Positions 52,155 to 60,348 of a DNA stretch of 64,000 nt are shown here, piece by piece; within the stretch, counting starts at the first letter, position 1; every line of letters begins with the position of its first letter. The notes beneath the pieces are model-generated. The model did no database searches and was not told the DNA's origin. It saw only the letters and a program-made list of their open reading frames with translations. The translations under genes and the position numbers were made by a program. The DNA comes from Algimonas ampicilliniresistens (GTDB lineage Bacteria > Pseudomonadota > Alphaproteobacteria > Caulobacterales > Maricaulaceae): contig NZ_BSNK01000001.1 in the NCBI RefSeq assembly GCF_030159955.1, positions 992,001-1,056,000 on the forward strand. The letters are read 5' to 3'.

Positions 52155-52904
52155 ATGCGCCGGATCATTCTGACCGCCATTCTGTTGTCCGCCGCCACGC
52201 CGGTATTGGCTCAAACAGACCTACAGGCCGATAAAGCCGCAGACCCGAAGTCCGTGGTCAGCGAAGCCAGTCATTCTCAATCCAGTCTATCCTCAGATAA
52301 GAAGATGACGCCCGTTCAAGAAGAGGCCGCTCGAATTCTTCGTTTCCAGAAGGCTATGGGCGCAACCAGCCAAGTTGCGCCAAACGGCATTAAACCTATT
52401 GAGCTTTACCAGACACCCACACAGCCCATCGCCAAAGCGGCGCCTGTGCCCGTCTCGGAAACCGTCCACACGGTAGTCAAAGGCGACACGCTCTATAATC
52501 TTTCGAAACGATATAATTTGACTGTGACCGATTTAAAGCGCGCGAACGCCATCGATGGCAATAGTATTCAGCTTGGCCAGTCGTTGAAAATACCAGCCAT
52601 TGCAGTGCAGTCGACCACACCGGCGCAAGTCGCCTCTGTTTCCACATCGACCGTCAAAGGCCCTGCTAAGCTAAAGGTTGTTGAGCCGATTCCGAGTGAT
52701 GCCGAGGCGCAAATAGCCACGGATCTTTCGATCCCGACCATCCAGTATTATGCAGTTCTGCCGAGTGATACGCTTTCAGCCATCTCACGCCGGACCTGTA
52801 TCGACACGTCTAAGTTGGTTTCGACGAACGAACTAACCGACCCGAATGCCCTTGTGCCGGGTCAAAGGCTGAAATTACCTGAGGGCCACTGCCTGACGAA
52901 GTAG
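52155..52904 (+). CDS. Periplasmic LysM-domain protein
   Basis: 249 residues with a signal peptide (cleavage after VLAQ, about residue 18). Two LysM repeats: residues ~108-152 (HTVVKGDTLYNLSKRYNLTVTDLKRANAI) and ~198-247 (YAVLPSDTLSAISRRTCIDTSKLVSTN). They bind peptidoglycan. No M23 endopeptidase domain follows, unlike the LysM-M23 (NlpD-like) protein found at this place in many relatives. Function probably envelope-associated; otherwise unknown. Confidence 0.9.
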   Translation: MRRIILTAILLSAATPVLAQTDLQADKAADPKSVVSEASHSQSSLSSDKKMTPVQEEAARILRFQKAMGATSQVAPNGIKPIELYQTPTQPIAKAAPVPVSETVHTVVKGDTLYNLSKRYNLTVTDLKRANAIDGNSIQLGQSLKIPAIAVQSTTPAQVASVSTSTVKGPAKLKVVEPIPSDAEAQIATDLSIPTIQYYAVLPSDTLSAISRRTCIDTSKLVSTNELTDPNALVPGQRLKLPEGHCLTK

Positions 52905-53021
52905 AGATTAGGCGGATCAGTCTGCCGCCTTTGCTTGCGAATAAGAGCCGCAGGCTTATATAGCCGCAAAACGATATGACCGGGGCAGGTTGCTCCGGCG
53001 CTTTTGCTGGCGGAGCCTCCT

Positions 53022-53348
53022 ATGTTCATGACGCTGATCCAACAAGCTGCACCGGCCGGTGGAGCGGGCACAGCCGTAGGTGGGCAGTTCCTGATGCTCG
53101 CCGTCATCGGTTTGATTTTTTACTTCCTGTTGATACGCCCTCAAAGCCAACGAATGAAGAAGCATCGCGCTATGCTAGACGCGATTGCCCGAGGTGACGA
53201 AGTTGTCACGAGCGGCGGTTTGATCGGTAAGGTCAAAAAAGTCACGGATGATGAACTGACTTTGACAATTGGCACGAACCAAGACGTCAAGATCGTCCGC
53301 ACGATGATTGCCGAAGTGCGCAATCGTAAATCTGCGGCGAACGACTAA
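53022..53348 (+). CDS. yajC: Preprotein translocase subunit YajC
   Basis: 108 residues: one membrane helix (FLMLAVIGLIFYFLLIRPQSQRMKKHR) with the RPQ motif and a basic cytoplasmic domain with VVTSGGLIGKVKKV. It associates with SecDF. ATG 53022 is preferred to 53004 upstream TTG. The stop shares one base with the secD start (TAATG), so it is coupled. Confidence 0.95.
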   Translation: MFMTLIQQAAPAGGAGTAVGGQFLMLAVIGLIFYFLLIRPQSQRMKKHRAMLDAIARGDEVVTSGGLIGKVKKVTDDELTLTIGTNQDVKIVRTMIAEVRNRKSAAND

Positions 53349-54982
53349 TGTTATTCTTCTCCCGCTGGAAGACACTCTTTATCGTTGGCTTCGTTGTCCT
53401 AGGCCTTTTGTTTGCCGCGCCTAACGCGATGAAGCCAGAGACGCGAGCCAGTCTGCCAGGCTGGATGCAAAATACGATCAATCTCGGTCTCGATTTGCAA
53501 GGCGGCGCGCACATGCTGCTCGAAGTCGATCTGTCGAGCGTATTGCAGCAAGCGCTAGTCAATGAACGCACCGGTATTCTGACCGAACTGCGCGATCAGG
53601 GTCTTCGGGCGGACACAGTTCGGATCGCCAATGGTATGGTCGTTGGCAAAATGCGTCGTGCAGAAGATCAGGCCGCAGCGCTTGATGTCGTTCGCACGAT
53701 GAGCGTGCCAGTTGACCCGACCCAAATTGGCTCGCCAAAATCCACCAATGTAAGTGTCGTCGGTAATGACGGCTTTTCAGTTGAAATCACGGATGCACAG
53801 ATCGAAGCGATCCGCAAACGTACCATCGATCAGTCGATTGAAGTTCTGCGTGACCGGATTGACCCGTCGGGTACGACGGAAATGACACTGGTTCGTGAAG
53901 GCGAAGACCGTATTCTTCTGCAGGTCCCGGGTGCAAAGAACATTGATGAGATCAAGTCTGCGATCAACAAGACCGCGAACTTGTCCTTCCACCTTGTCCA
54001 CCAAGACAGCAATAATGAGCGCGCCTTACGTCAGGCGATGAGCACTTTTGATCCGGAAACGGGTGAGGCGCGTTTGGCGAGTATCGGCACGCGCTATTAT
54101 CCTGAGCAACAAGGCGGCGGCCTGATCGTCGAAGAAAGCACACGGATTACCGGTGAGTGTCTCGAAAATTCGTCTCCAGGTGTGGACCCCGATCAGGGTA
54201 ATCCGATTGTGAACTTCAAGTTTAACTTCCGCTGTTCACGCTTGTTCGGCGAAATGACGGCGAAGAATATTGGTCGTCCCTTTGCCGTCGTGCTGGATGG
54301 CGAAATTATCACTGCTCCGAATATTCGCTCGGCCATCACGGGCGGTCGCGGTTATATTGAAGGCAACTTCACGCCGGATTCAGCGTCCGAACTGTCGCGT
54401 TTGCTGAATGCGGGTGCGCTTCCAGCCAAGCTCCTCATCGTCGAAGAGCGCACAGTCTCCGCCGAATTGGGCGAAGCGTCGATCCGCGCCGGGCAGGTGG
54501 CCTCTGTTATTGGCCTCATCGGTGTCGCCATTTTTATGTGGCTGTCCTACGGGCTTCGGTTCGGAACCATTGCCAATATGGCGCTGGCGACAAACATTGC
54601 GTTGATTGCGGCTGCCTTGACCATTCTAGGCGCAACTTTGACGCTGCCAGGCATTGCCGGGATCATCCTGACCATCGGTATGGCCGTGGATGCGAACGTC
54701 TTGATTTTCGAACGGATTCGCGAAGAAACGCATAATGGGCGACCGCCCGTCAATGCGATCGAGACCGGCTACCGTCGTTCACTGGCGCCGATTTTGGATG
54801 CCAATATTACGACGATGATCGCGGCGATCACGCTTTACTTTGTTGGCTCTGGCCCAGTTCGAGGTTTTGCCGTGACGCTAGCCATCGGTATCGTGATGTC
54901 TGTTTTCACAGCCGTCGTCTTCGCTCGTCTGCTGACCGCCACATGGTTGCGCGGAACGCGGCCTAAAACGCTGCCAATTTAG
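53348..54982 (+). CDS. secD: Protein translocase subunit SecD
   Basis: 544 residues of the RND-related Sec driver that uses proton flow to complete export. The first helix is followed by LGLDLQGGAHMLLEVD, then the periplasmic P1 region with VLRDRIDPSGTTEM, and six helices at the C-terminus including AVDANVLIFERIREE. Length and order agree with the family. In an operon with yajC before and secF after. Confidence 0.97.
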   Translation: MLFFSRWKTLFIVGFVVLGLLFAAPNAMKPETRASLPGWMQNTINLGLDLQGGAHMLLEVDLSSVLQQALVNERTGILTELRDQGLRADTVRIANGMVVGKMRRAEDQAAALDVVRTMSVPVDPTQIGSPKSTNVSVVGNDGFSVEITDAQIEAIRKRTIDQSIEVLRDRIDPSGTTEMTLVREGEDRILLQVPGAKNIDEIKSAINKTANLSFHLVHQDSNNERALRQAMSTFDPETGEARLASIGTRYYPEQQGGGLIVEESTRITGECLENSSPGVDPDQGNPIVNFKFNFRCSRLFGEMTAKNIGRPFAVVLDGEIITAPNIRSAITGGRGYIEGNFTPDSASELSRLLNAGALPAKLLIVEERTVSAELGEASIRAGQVASVIGLIGVAIFMWLSYGLRFGTIANMALATNIALIAAALTILGATLTLPGIAGIILTIGMAVDANVLIFERIREETHNGRPPVNAIETGYRRSLAPILDANITTMIAAITLYFVGSGPVRGFAVTLAIGIVMSVFTAVVFARLLTATWLRGTRPKTLPI

Positions 54983-55000
54983 GCTAAGGACTCCCTATCC

Positions 55001-56011
55001 ATGCGTGATATTTCCCTAGTCAGAATCTTACCGATTGAACCGCGTGTGCCGTTCATATCGCTTCGCTTTGTTGCCGGAATTCTGTCCGTCATCGCCGTCA
55101 TCGCCTCCATGTCGCTGTTTCTGACCAAGGGACTGAATTACGGCATCGATTTTACCGGCGGTGTTGTGACGGTCGTTGATTTTGGCGACGCACCACCGGA
55201 CGATGTACAAGATTTCGTTCAGAGCCGTTTCAACGGCGCCGTTGTGCAGAATATCTCTCAGCCTGCCGGGTCGCTAATTGATCATGACTATCTTCGTATT
55301 GGTCTGCCGTTGCAGCCTGAAGAGGTGGTTGAAGGCGCGTCAGCAGAAGAAAGCCGCGAAGCGCAAACGGATGCGCAGCAAGTTGCTCAACGCGCGCTGG
55401 TCGAAGCACTACAGTCTGAATATGGCGATGTCCGTATTGATGCGACTGAAACTGTTTCTGGCAAAGTGTCAGGCGAACTCCGCCGCAAAGGGCTGATAGC
55501 GGTTGTTCTCGCGCTCGGCCTTGTGTTGGCCTATATCTGGTTCCGCTTTGAGTGGCAGTTCGGCATGGGTGCGGTCGTCGCCCTTTTGCACGATGTGATC
55601 CTGACCTTGGGTGTGTTCGAGCTGTTTCAGATCGAATTCAACCTCGCCATTATCGCCGCTATTCTGACCATTGTTGGCTATTCGCTCAACGATACGGTGA
55701 TTGTGTATGACCGTATTCGCGAGAATTTGCGGAAATATAAGAAAATGCCACTGGCCGAAGTCATCAATATTTCGATCAATGACACGCTGTCACGGACGAT
55801 TTTGACGTCTGTGACAACGCTTCTGGCCCTGTTGGCGCTTTATATTCTGGGTGGACCCGGACTACGTGGCTTCTCGTTCGCAATGATCTGGGGTGTGATC
55901 GTCGGGACATATTCGTCTATCTTCGTTGCCAGCCCGCTGTTGCTCGTTCTGAAACTTAAGCGCGGATCCCGGATCGACGCGCCGAAAGACGGCGAATCCC
56001 TCGAGGCGTAA
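55001..56011 (+). CDS. secF: Protein translocase subunit SecF
   Basis: 336 residues, the partner of SecD. N-terminal helix, then GLNYGIDFTGGVVTVVDF, and five helices with GYSLNDTVIVYDRIRENLRK, the SecF signature. The 3' end overlaps the convergent sodX gene by 56 bases. Confidence 0.97.
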   Translation: MRDISLVRILPIEPRVPFISLRFVAGILSVIAVIASMSLFLTKGLNYGIDFTGGVVTVVDFGDAPPDDVQDFVQSRFNGAVVQNISQPAGSLIDHDYLRIGLPLQPEEVVEGASAEESREAQTDAQQVAQRALVEALQSEYGDVRIDATETVSGKVSGELRRKGLIAVVLALGLVLAYIWFRFEWQFGMGAVVALLHDVILTLGVFELFQIEFNLAIIAAILTIVGYSLNDTVIVYDRIRENLRKYKKMPLAEVINISINDTLSRTILTSVTTLLALLALYILGGPGLRGFSFAMIWGVIVGTYSSIFVASPLLLVLKLKRGSRIDAPKDGESLEA

Positions 56012-56261
56012 TCGCGAGTATGGCGGTGCCTATAAGTGTGCTGGGCTTGTAAGGCCCGAGTTCATCTGAAGGCGTCGACGCCGGCCCATCGCCGATAAGT
56101 TGTCGGTTTGCGTCAATCCGTTTGAGGATGATGCCAAACCTAACGTGATCGACGACAACCACGTCGCCAATATATGCAGGGCGTTTGCGCAGTAGGACGA
56201 TGTCGCCTGGCTGTAATGTCGGCTTCATCGACTCGCCGCGAACTTTGTACAGGCTGAACAC
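55956..56261 (-). CDS. sodX: Nickel-type SOD maturation protease (SodX)
   Basis: 101 residues of the S24/S26 signal-peptidase fold. The catalytic Ser is S11 in VRGESMKPTLQPGDIVLLRK and the general base is K47 in IILKRIDANRQ. SodX cleaves the SodN leader to free the N-terminal His that forms the nickel hook. Its location just downstream of sodN gives the assignment. The start GTG is at 56261. It overlaps the secF end by 56 bases, and is separated from sodN by a terminator, so it should be made at a low level. Confidence 0.88.
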   Translation of the reverse strand: MFSLYKVRGESMKPTLQPGDIVLLRKRPAYIGDVVVVDHVRFGIILKRIDANRQLIGDGPASTPSDELGPYKPSTLIGTAILAITPRGIRRLSARRSGIRA

Positions 56262-56285
56262 GAACCAACTCTAAGCGACGGACAT

Positions 56286-56318
56286 AAAAAAAGCGCCCCT
56301 CCCGTTTGGGAGAGGCGC
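56286..56318 (-). terminator. rho-independent terminator between sodN and sodX
   Basis: An 11-bp stem with one mismatch (GCGCCTCTCCC / GGGAGGGGCGC on the minus strand, loop AAAC) followed by seven T. It starts about 26 bases after the sodN stop. Read-through would be needed for sodX unless it has its own promoter. Confidence 0.88.
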
Positions 56319-56343
56319 ATAATTTTGATCGGAGCGTTTCAGG

Positions 56344-56829
56344 CTAGAGATCAGGTTCGACGACTTCAACATTCGGCGCGTAAGGAGTCGTGACGCGCTT
56401 CGTTTTCACGCCTTTCATGTCCCAGAATATTTCAGCGAACTCATTGCAAAGCGCGACTAATTTCTCGCCATCCTCGCGGTGTAGGTCCTGCTTCACAGCA
56501 GAGCCAGCGAGCATGATCTTGTGTGCCAGCTCATGCGCGCCCGGATGTTTCTTCAGATGGTCACCCTTCATGAAGTCACCCCAGATGATGCGGGTTTGAT
56601 GCTTACAATTTTCGGCCATTTCTTCTTTTTTGGCCGTATTCCGCGCAGCCTGCATGGCGAACGCAGTGTGGCTGAGACCTTTATCTTCAAGGCTCAGAAG
56701 AATATCCATCTGCCGCAGAGCAGAGACAGCATAATAGGTCACGATACGGGCGTCATAGATGCCGCATGGAATATCGCAGTGAGCGTCCGCAGTCGGCAGA
56801 TCGAATTTCGACAGAAGTGAATGCAACAT
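56344..56829 (-). CDS. sodN: Nickel superoxide dismutase (Ni-SOD)
   Basis: 161 residues. After a 16-residue leader the sequence HCDIPCGIYD (H17-D26) is the nickel hook: H17 would be the mature N-terminus and C18, C22 bind nickel, with the main-chain amide of C18. The rest is the four-helix bundle of the family (EDKGLSHTAFAMQAARNTAKKEE and DLHREDGEKLVALCNEFAEIFWD). The leader is cut by SodX. Preceded 5 bases upstream by the small His-containing membrane protein. Ni-SODs are common in marine bacteria and actinomycetes. Confidence 0.96.
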   Translation of the reverse strand: MLHSLLSKFDLPTADAHCDIPCGIYDARIVTYYAVSALRQMDILLSLEDKGLSHTAFAMQAARNTAKKEEMAENCKHQTRIIWGDFMKGDHLKKHPGAHELAHKIMLAGSAVKQDLHREDGEKLVALCNEFAEIFWDMKGVKTKRVTTPYAPNVEVVEPDL

Positions 56830-56834
56830 GGTGA

Positions 56835-57020
56835 TTACCCTTTCCGACGAATGAGATAAACAGAGACTGCAAGTACGCTCAGCGCGACAAGTCCTGCGGC
56901 CACGCCATGATCGGCGAGAAAGTGGAGTACATTTTTGTTTCCGTGGTCGCCAACATGAGCGAATGCGGGGGTGGCGAGCAGCGCGGCCCCCAGTCCCAAA
57001 AGAGTTGATGTCCGGCGCAT
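56835..57020 (-). CDS. Small His-containing membrane protein of the Ni-SOD cassette
   Basis: 61 residues from ATG 57020 with AAGGA 7 bases upstream. A signal peptide ends in PAFA (residues 18-21), so the mature protein would begin H22-V-G-D-H. Then come H33-F-L-A-D-H38 and one transmembrane helix (GVAAGLVALSVLAVSVYLI) with a basic tail RRKG. The H-x3-D-H before the helix recalls the H-x5-D-H of HupE/UreJ nickel permeases in miniature. A nickel-handling accessory for SodN is inferred, not shown. A longer frame to 57146 exists but would overlap the divergent gene. Confidence 0.75.
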   Translation of the reverse strand: MRRTSTLLGLGAALLATPAFAHVGDHGNKNVLHFLADHGVAAGLVALSVLAVSVYLIRRKG

Positions 57021-57060
57021 AACTATTCCTTTCACAGGGTTGAACTTGCTTCGTAACCTT

Positions 57061-57089
57061 TGGATAGGCATTCGGCTTCGGCTCTGCAA
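57061..57089 (-). promoter_or_regulatory. possible sigma-70 promoter of the Ni-SOD cassette
   Basis: On the minus strand TTGCAG (57089-57084) and TATCCA (57066-57061) are 17 bases apart, about 40 bases before the ATG of the small protein. The spacing is ideal and the -10 moderate. No clear Nur operator was recognised. Confidence 0.4.
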
Positions 57090-57121
57090 GACGAAGTCGG
57101 TAAGATGAGAAAAGGCCGCAC

Positions 57122-57865
57122 GTGGCAATCGCAATCGATAGCTCAATTATTGACCGTTTAACCGAGGTTGACCCGGATCGGGCGCGGGCCGCGCGTTTGG
57201 CCGATCCGGATGTTCGAGATCAATTATTTGCGCTCTATGCGTTTCACATGGAGCTAGCGAAAGTACCAGAATTGGTCAGCGAGCCGATGATGGGCAAAAT
57301 CCGTTATCAATGGTGGCGGGATTGTCTGGACGAGATTTATGGCGACCGGCTTGTGCGCTCGCATGAGGTCACCACGCCGCTGTCTGAGATGATCGCACAA
57401 ACGGGAATTAGTCGGTTTCTACTGGACCGGATTATCGATGGCCGAGAGCGGGATCTCGATCCGCGCCCCTTTTCATCGCTAGAGGACGCCGTCGACTATG
57501 CGGACGCGACGTCTGGGGGCTTGGCGGTGGCAGCTGTTGCCATCTGTGGCGGTGAGGGCGGTGAGGCAGCCGGACGCGCTTGGGGACTGACAGGGTTGGC
57601 GCGGAGTTACCGCTACTATGCCGACGCTATGCTTCAAGAGATCAAATTCGCTGACATCATTGAGGCCGCCGATACTGCGTTCATAGAGGCTGGTAAGTCT
57701 AAGCTTGGTGATGCACTGCCCGCGCTGGCCTATGTCGCCACAGTGCCGGGGTTTTTGAAACGGATGGGCCAGTCGAATTATGATCCGAGCCAGCATGTTC
57801 CGAGTTATGCGCCGTTCCTGAAACAGCTACGGATGCTTCGCAGTGTGGTGAGCGGTCGGCTCTAG
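57122..57865 (+). CDS. Squalene/phytoene synthase-family protein (NDUFAF6-like)
   Basis: 247 residues of the isoprenoid synthase helical fold. It lacks the intact first Asp-rich motif: where synthases have DxxxD, this has [24 protein letters not shown], the pattern of the NDUFAF6 branch, linked to respiratory complex I assembly in mitochondria. In alphaproteobacteria this gene lies between secDF and trmFO, as here. The start GTG at 57122 has AAAAGG upstream. It overlaps trmFO by 4 bases, tail to tail. Confidence 0.85.
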   Translation: MAIAIDSSIIDRLTEVDPDRARAARLADPDVRDQLFALYAFHMELAKVPELVSEPMMGKIRYQWWRDCLDEIYGDRLVRSHEVTTPLSEMIAQTGISRFLLDRIIDGRERDLDPRPFSSLEDAVDYADATSGGLAVAAVAICGGEGGEAAGRAWGLTGLARSYRYYADAMLQEIKFADIIEAADTAFIEAGKSKLGDALPALAYVATVPGFLKRMGQSNYDPSQHVPSYAPFLKQLRMLRSVVSGRL

Positions 57866-59241
57866 CGCGGCCAGTCTTTAATGTCTGCCAAGGCGCGTTC
57901 GGCCATAGCGCGACGCTTTACGCGAGTCTTATCCTTACCGCGCGCCCGAGTGCCATCAGGTTTCTTCATGACCAAATTTTCGACGGGTGGGAACAGACCG
58001 AAATTCACATTCATCGGCTGGAACTTGGCTTTGGGTCCATCCATGAATCCGCCAGTCACATGTTCGACTAAAGCCCCTAGCGCGGTCGTGACGGGTGGCG
58101 CGGAGAGTGTGTTGCCCTTGGCTTGCGCCGCGGCCATGCGTCCTGCGATCAACCCGAGCGCGGCGGACTCCACATACCCTTCGACCCCCATAATTTGCCC
58201 GGCGAAGCGAAGGTCAGGCCGCGACTTGAGGCGTAGCTGAGCGTCGAGTAATTTTGGACTGTTGATGAAGGTGTTGCGATGTATGCCGCCCAGTCGCGCG
58301 AAGACCGCTTTTTCAAGCCCCGGAATCATCCGGATCACGTCGGCTTGCGAGCCATATTTCATCTTCGTCTGAAACCCGACCATATTGTAGAGCGTACCGA
58401 GCCCATTATCTTGCCGTAGCTGGGCGATGGCGTAGGCTTTAACGGTGGGGTTATGTGGATTGGTGAGGCCAACGGGTTTCATCGGACCAAAGCGGAGTGT
58501 TTCGGGTCCGCGTGAGGCCATGACTTCAATCGGTAGGCAGCTCTCAAAATAAGGCGTGTCTTTCTCGAAATCCTTGAATTCGGTTTGCTCAGCCGAGGTC
58601 AGAGCCTCGATGAAAGCGTAATATTGATCCTTATCGAGCGGACAGTTGATGTAATCAGCTCCGTCGCCGCCGGGCCCTTTTTTGTCATAGCGTGACTGCA
58701 TCCAAGCTTTGTCGAAATCGATACTGTCTTTGTAGACGATCGGCGCGATGGCGTCGAAGAAGGCAAGGGAGTCCACATCCGTTTCTGCCAGAATAGATTT
58801 GGCAAGGGCGTCTGATGTGAGCGGGCCTGTCGCAATGATCGTATTGCCCCAGTCCGCAGGGGGAAGGCCGGAGACTTCGCCATACTGAATCGTGATGTTT
58901 GGATGCTGGGTCAGCATCGTCGTTACAGCCTCTGAAAAGGCGTCACGGTCCACGGCGAGCGCACCACCTGCAGGTAGTTGAAATAGATCGCCCATCCCCA
59001 TGATCAGTGAGCCATTGCGCCGCATTTCTTCATGTAACAGTCCGACCGCATTGCCAAGATGGTCGTCAGATCGGAATGAATTGGAACAGACCAATTCAGC
59101 GAAGCCACCAGACTGGTGCGCGGCCGTCATGCGGCTTGGCCGCATTTCATGCAGAATGACGGGAATGCCAGCTTCAGCGACCTGCCAAGCGGCTTCAGAT
59201 CCAGCCAGGCCGGCACCGATAATATGGACAGGTTTGCTCAT
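57862..59241 (-). CDS. trmFO: Folate-dependent tRNA m5U54 methyltransferase TrmFO
   Basis: 459 residues. N-terminal FAD motif [19 protein letters not shown], then [29 protein letters not shown], the GidA-like domain, and the CINCP-like region of the family ([13 protein letters not shown]). It makes the T-loop m5U54 with methylene-tetrahydrofolate. Length and motifs are typical of alphaproteobacteria and Gram-positives. Confidence 0.96.
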   Translation of the reverse strand: MSKPVHIIGAGLAGSEAAWQVAEAGIPVILHEMRPSRMTAAHQSGGFAELVCSNSFRSDDHLGNAVGLLHEEMRRNGSLIMGMGDLFQLPAGGALAVDRDAFSEAVTTMLTQHPNITIQYGEVSGLPPADWGNTIIATGPLTSDALAKSILAETDVDSLAFFDAIAPIVYKDSIDFDKAWMQSRYDKKGPGGDGADYINCPLDKDQYYAFIEALTSAEQTEFKDFEKDTPYFESCLPIEVMASRGPETLRFGPMKPVGLTNPHNPTVKAYAIAQLRQDNGLGTLYNMVGFQTKMKYGSQADVIRMIPGLEKAVFARLGGIHRNTFINSPKLLDAQLRLKSRPDLRFAGQIMGVEGYVESAALGLIAGRMAAAQAKGNTLSAPPVTTALGALVEHVTGGFMDGPKAKFQPMNVNFGLFPPVENLVMKKPDGTRARGKDKTRVKRRAMAERALADIKDWPR

Positions 59242-59362
59242 GCGCGCGGGTTACGGTGAGGGCAGGGGTGACGCAACTGCATAGGGCAGATTTGGTGGCG
59301 ATTGAGCCAGGATTGCCAGTTTCAGTTGTATGGCGTATCTAGTTTGAGAGAGTGGAGATTAC

Positions 59363-60346
59363 ATGAGCCCGATTGAACCAACGCCATATTCGAAAGATTA
59401 TGAAATAACGGACGCCATGTTCGGTGCATTCCGAACTTCCGGTGGCATGGTGTTTTTCTGGAAGCTGACAGTCTGGGCGGCTCTCTTCTATACCGCCTTA
59501 TTTATCGCCTTAGTCCCACCCCTTGTTCGGGCTTATGGCGATATGATTATGGTTGTGAGCCTTGATTCAGAGGCGGAAGCGACGGCCCAAATAATCGGAA
59601 CCGTATTCAACGTGCTGATCATGGCGCTTCTATTCGCAATTGGGGCATTCCTGGTTCAAGCTGTTGTTAGAGCGGCGTTCTACCGGGGCTATTTTGACGG
59701 CGATGTCGGCGGTATCTTCCCATTTCAATTTGGAGCGGATGAAGTCCGTCAAGCGCTCGCCATCATGGGATATTATGCGATCGTGACGATTTTCATTTCT
59801 CTGGCAACGGTTGCTCTCGCCTTAATCGTCGCGTTGATTGCTGCATTGGGCGGAGACTCAGGCGGACCCATCGCAGCCATATTGTTCATTATTGGATATG
59901 TCGCGATAATGGTCGGCTATATCTGGATTATGACGATATATGCGCCCGCAGGGGCTTTAACGGCTTGGCGTGGGAAAACCCATGTTCTGGCCGCGCGTTA
60001 TGTAACTCACGGACGGTTCTGGGCCATATTCGGATCCGTGTTGGTCGCCGGTTTGGTCGGCTATGTAGCTTATACAGTTTTAGCGTCCATCGGCATGATG
60101 GTTGGGCTAGCGGGTCTATTCAACGCCGAAATTTTGGGGGCATTTATCGGCGACACACCGGAAGATGTGATCCCTGCTTTGATTGAGCAAACGAAGGCTC
60201 CTGGATTCATGGTCGGCGTTATTTTCGCGGCCCTTCTAACGGCTCTTGGCAGCGCGATTTACATGGTGATGATTGCCGGGCCTCAAGCCTTCTTCACTTA
60301 CCAATGGGCGGAGGCGGCTGACGATCTAGCGAATGGTGAGACTTGA
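59363..60346 (+). CDS. Hypothetical membrane protein with six helices
   Basis: 327 residues with six predicted transmembrane helices at about residues 29-52, 73-100, 130-160, 175-200, 215-245 and 275-305. Long Ala/Ile/Val/Gly-rich segments, few charges. I do not recognise a named family. It is followed directly by the TPR/TonB-C protein (TTGA overlap or ATG 2 bases after), suggesting a joint job. Confidence 0.8.
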   Translation: MSPIEPTPYSKDYEITDAMFGAFRTSGGMVFFWKLTVWAALFYTALFIALVPPLVRAYGDMIMVVSLDSEAEATAQIIGTVFNVLIMALLFAIGAFLVQAVVRAAFYRGYFDGDVGGIFPFQFGADEVRQALAIMGYYAIVTIFISLATVALALIVALIAALGGDSGGPIAAILFIIGYVAIMVGYIWIMTIYAPAGALTAWRGKTHVLAARYVTHGRFWAIFGSVLVAGLVGYVAYTVLASIGMMVGLAGLFNAEILGAFIGDTPEDVIPALIEQTKAPGFMVGVIFAALLTALGSAIYMVMIAGPQAFFTYQWAEAADDLANGET

Positions 60347-60348
60347 CG

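Noticed and set aside
57020-57146. N-terminal extension of the small Ni-SOD cassette protein to 57146
   Set aside because: It would overlap the start of the divergent gene and put a basic stretch before a good signal peptide; ATG 57020 has the ribosome site.
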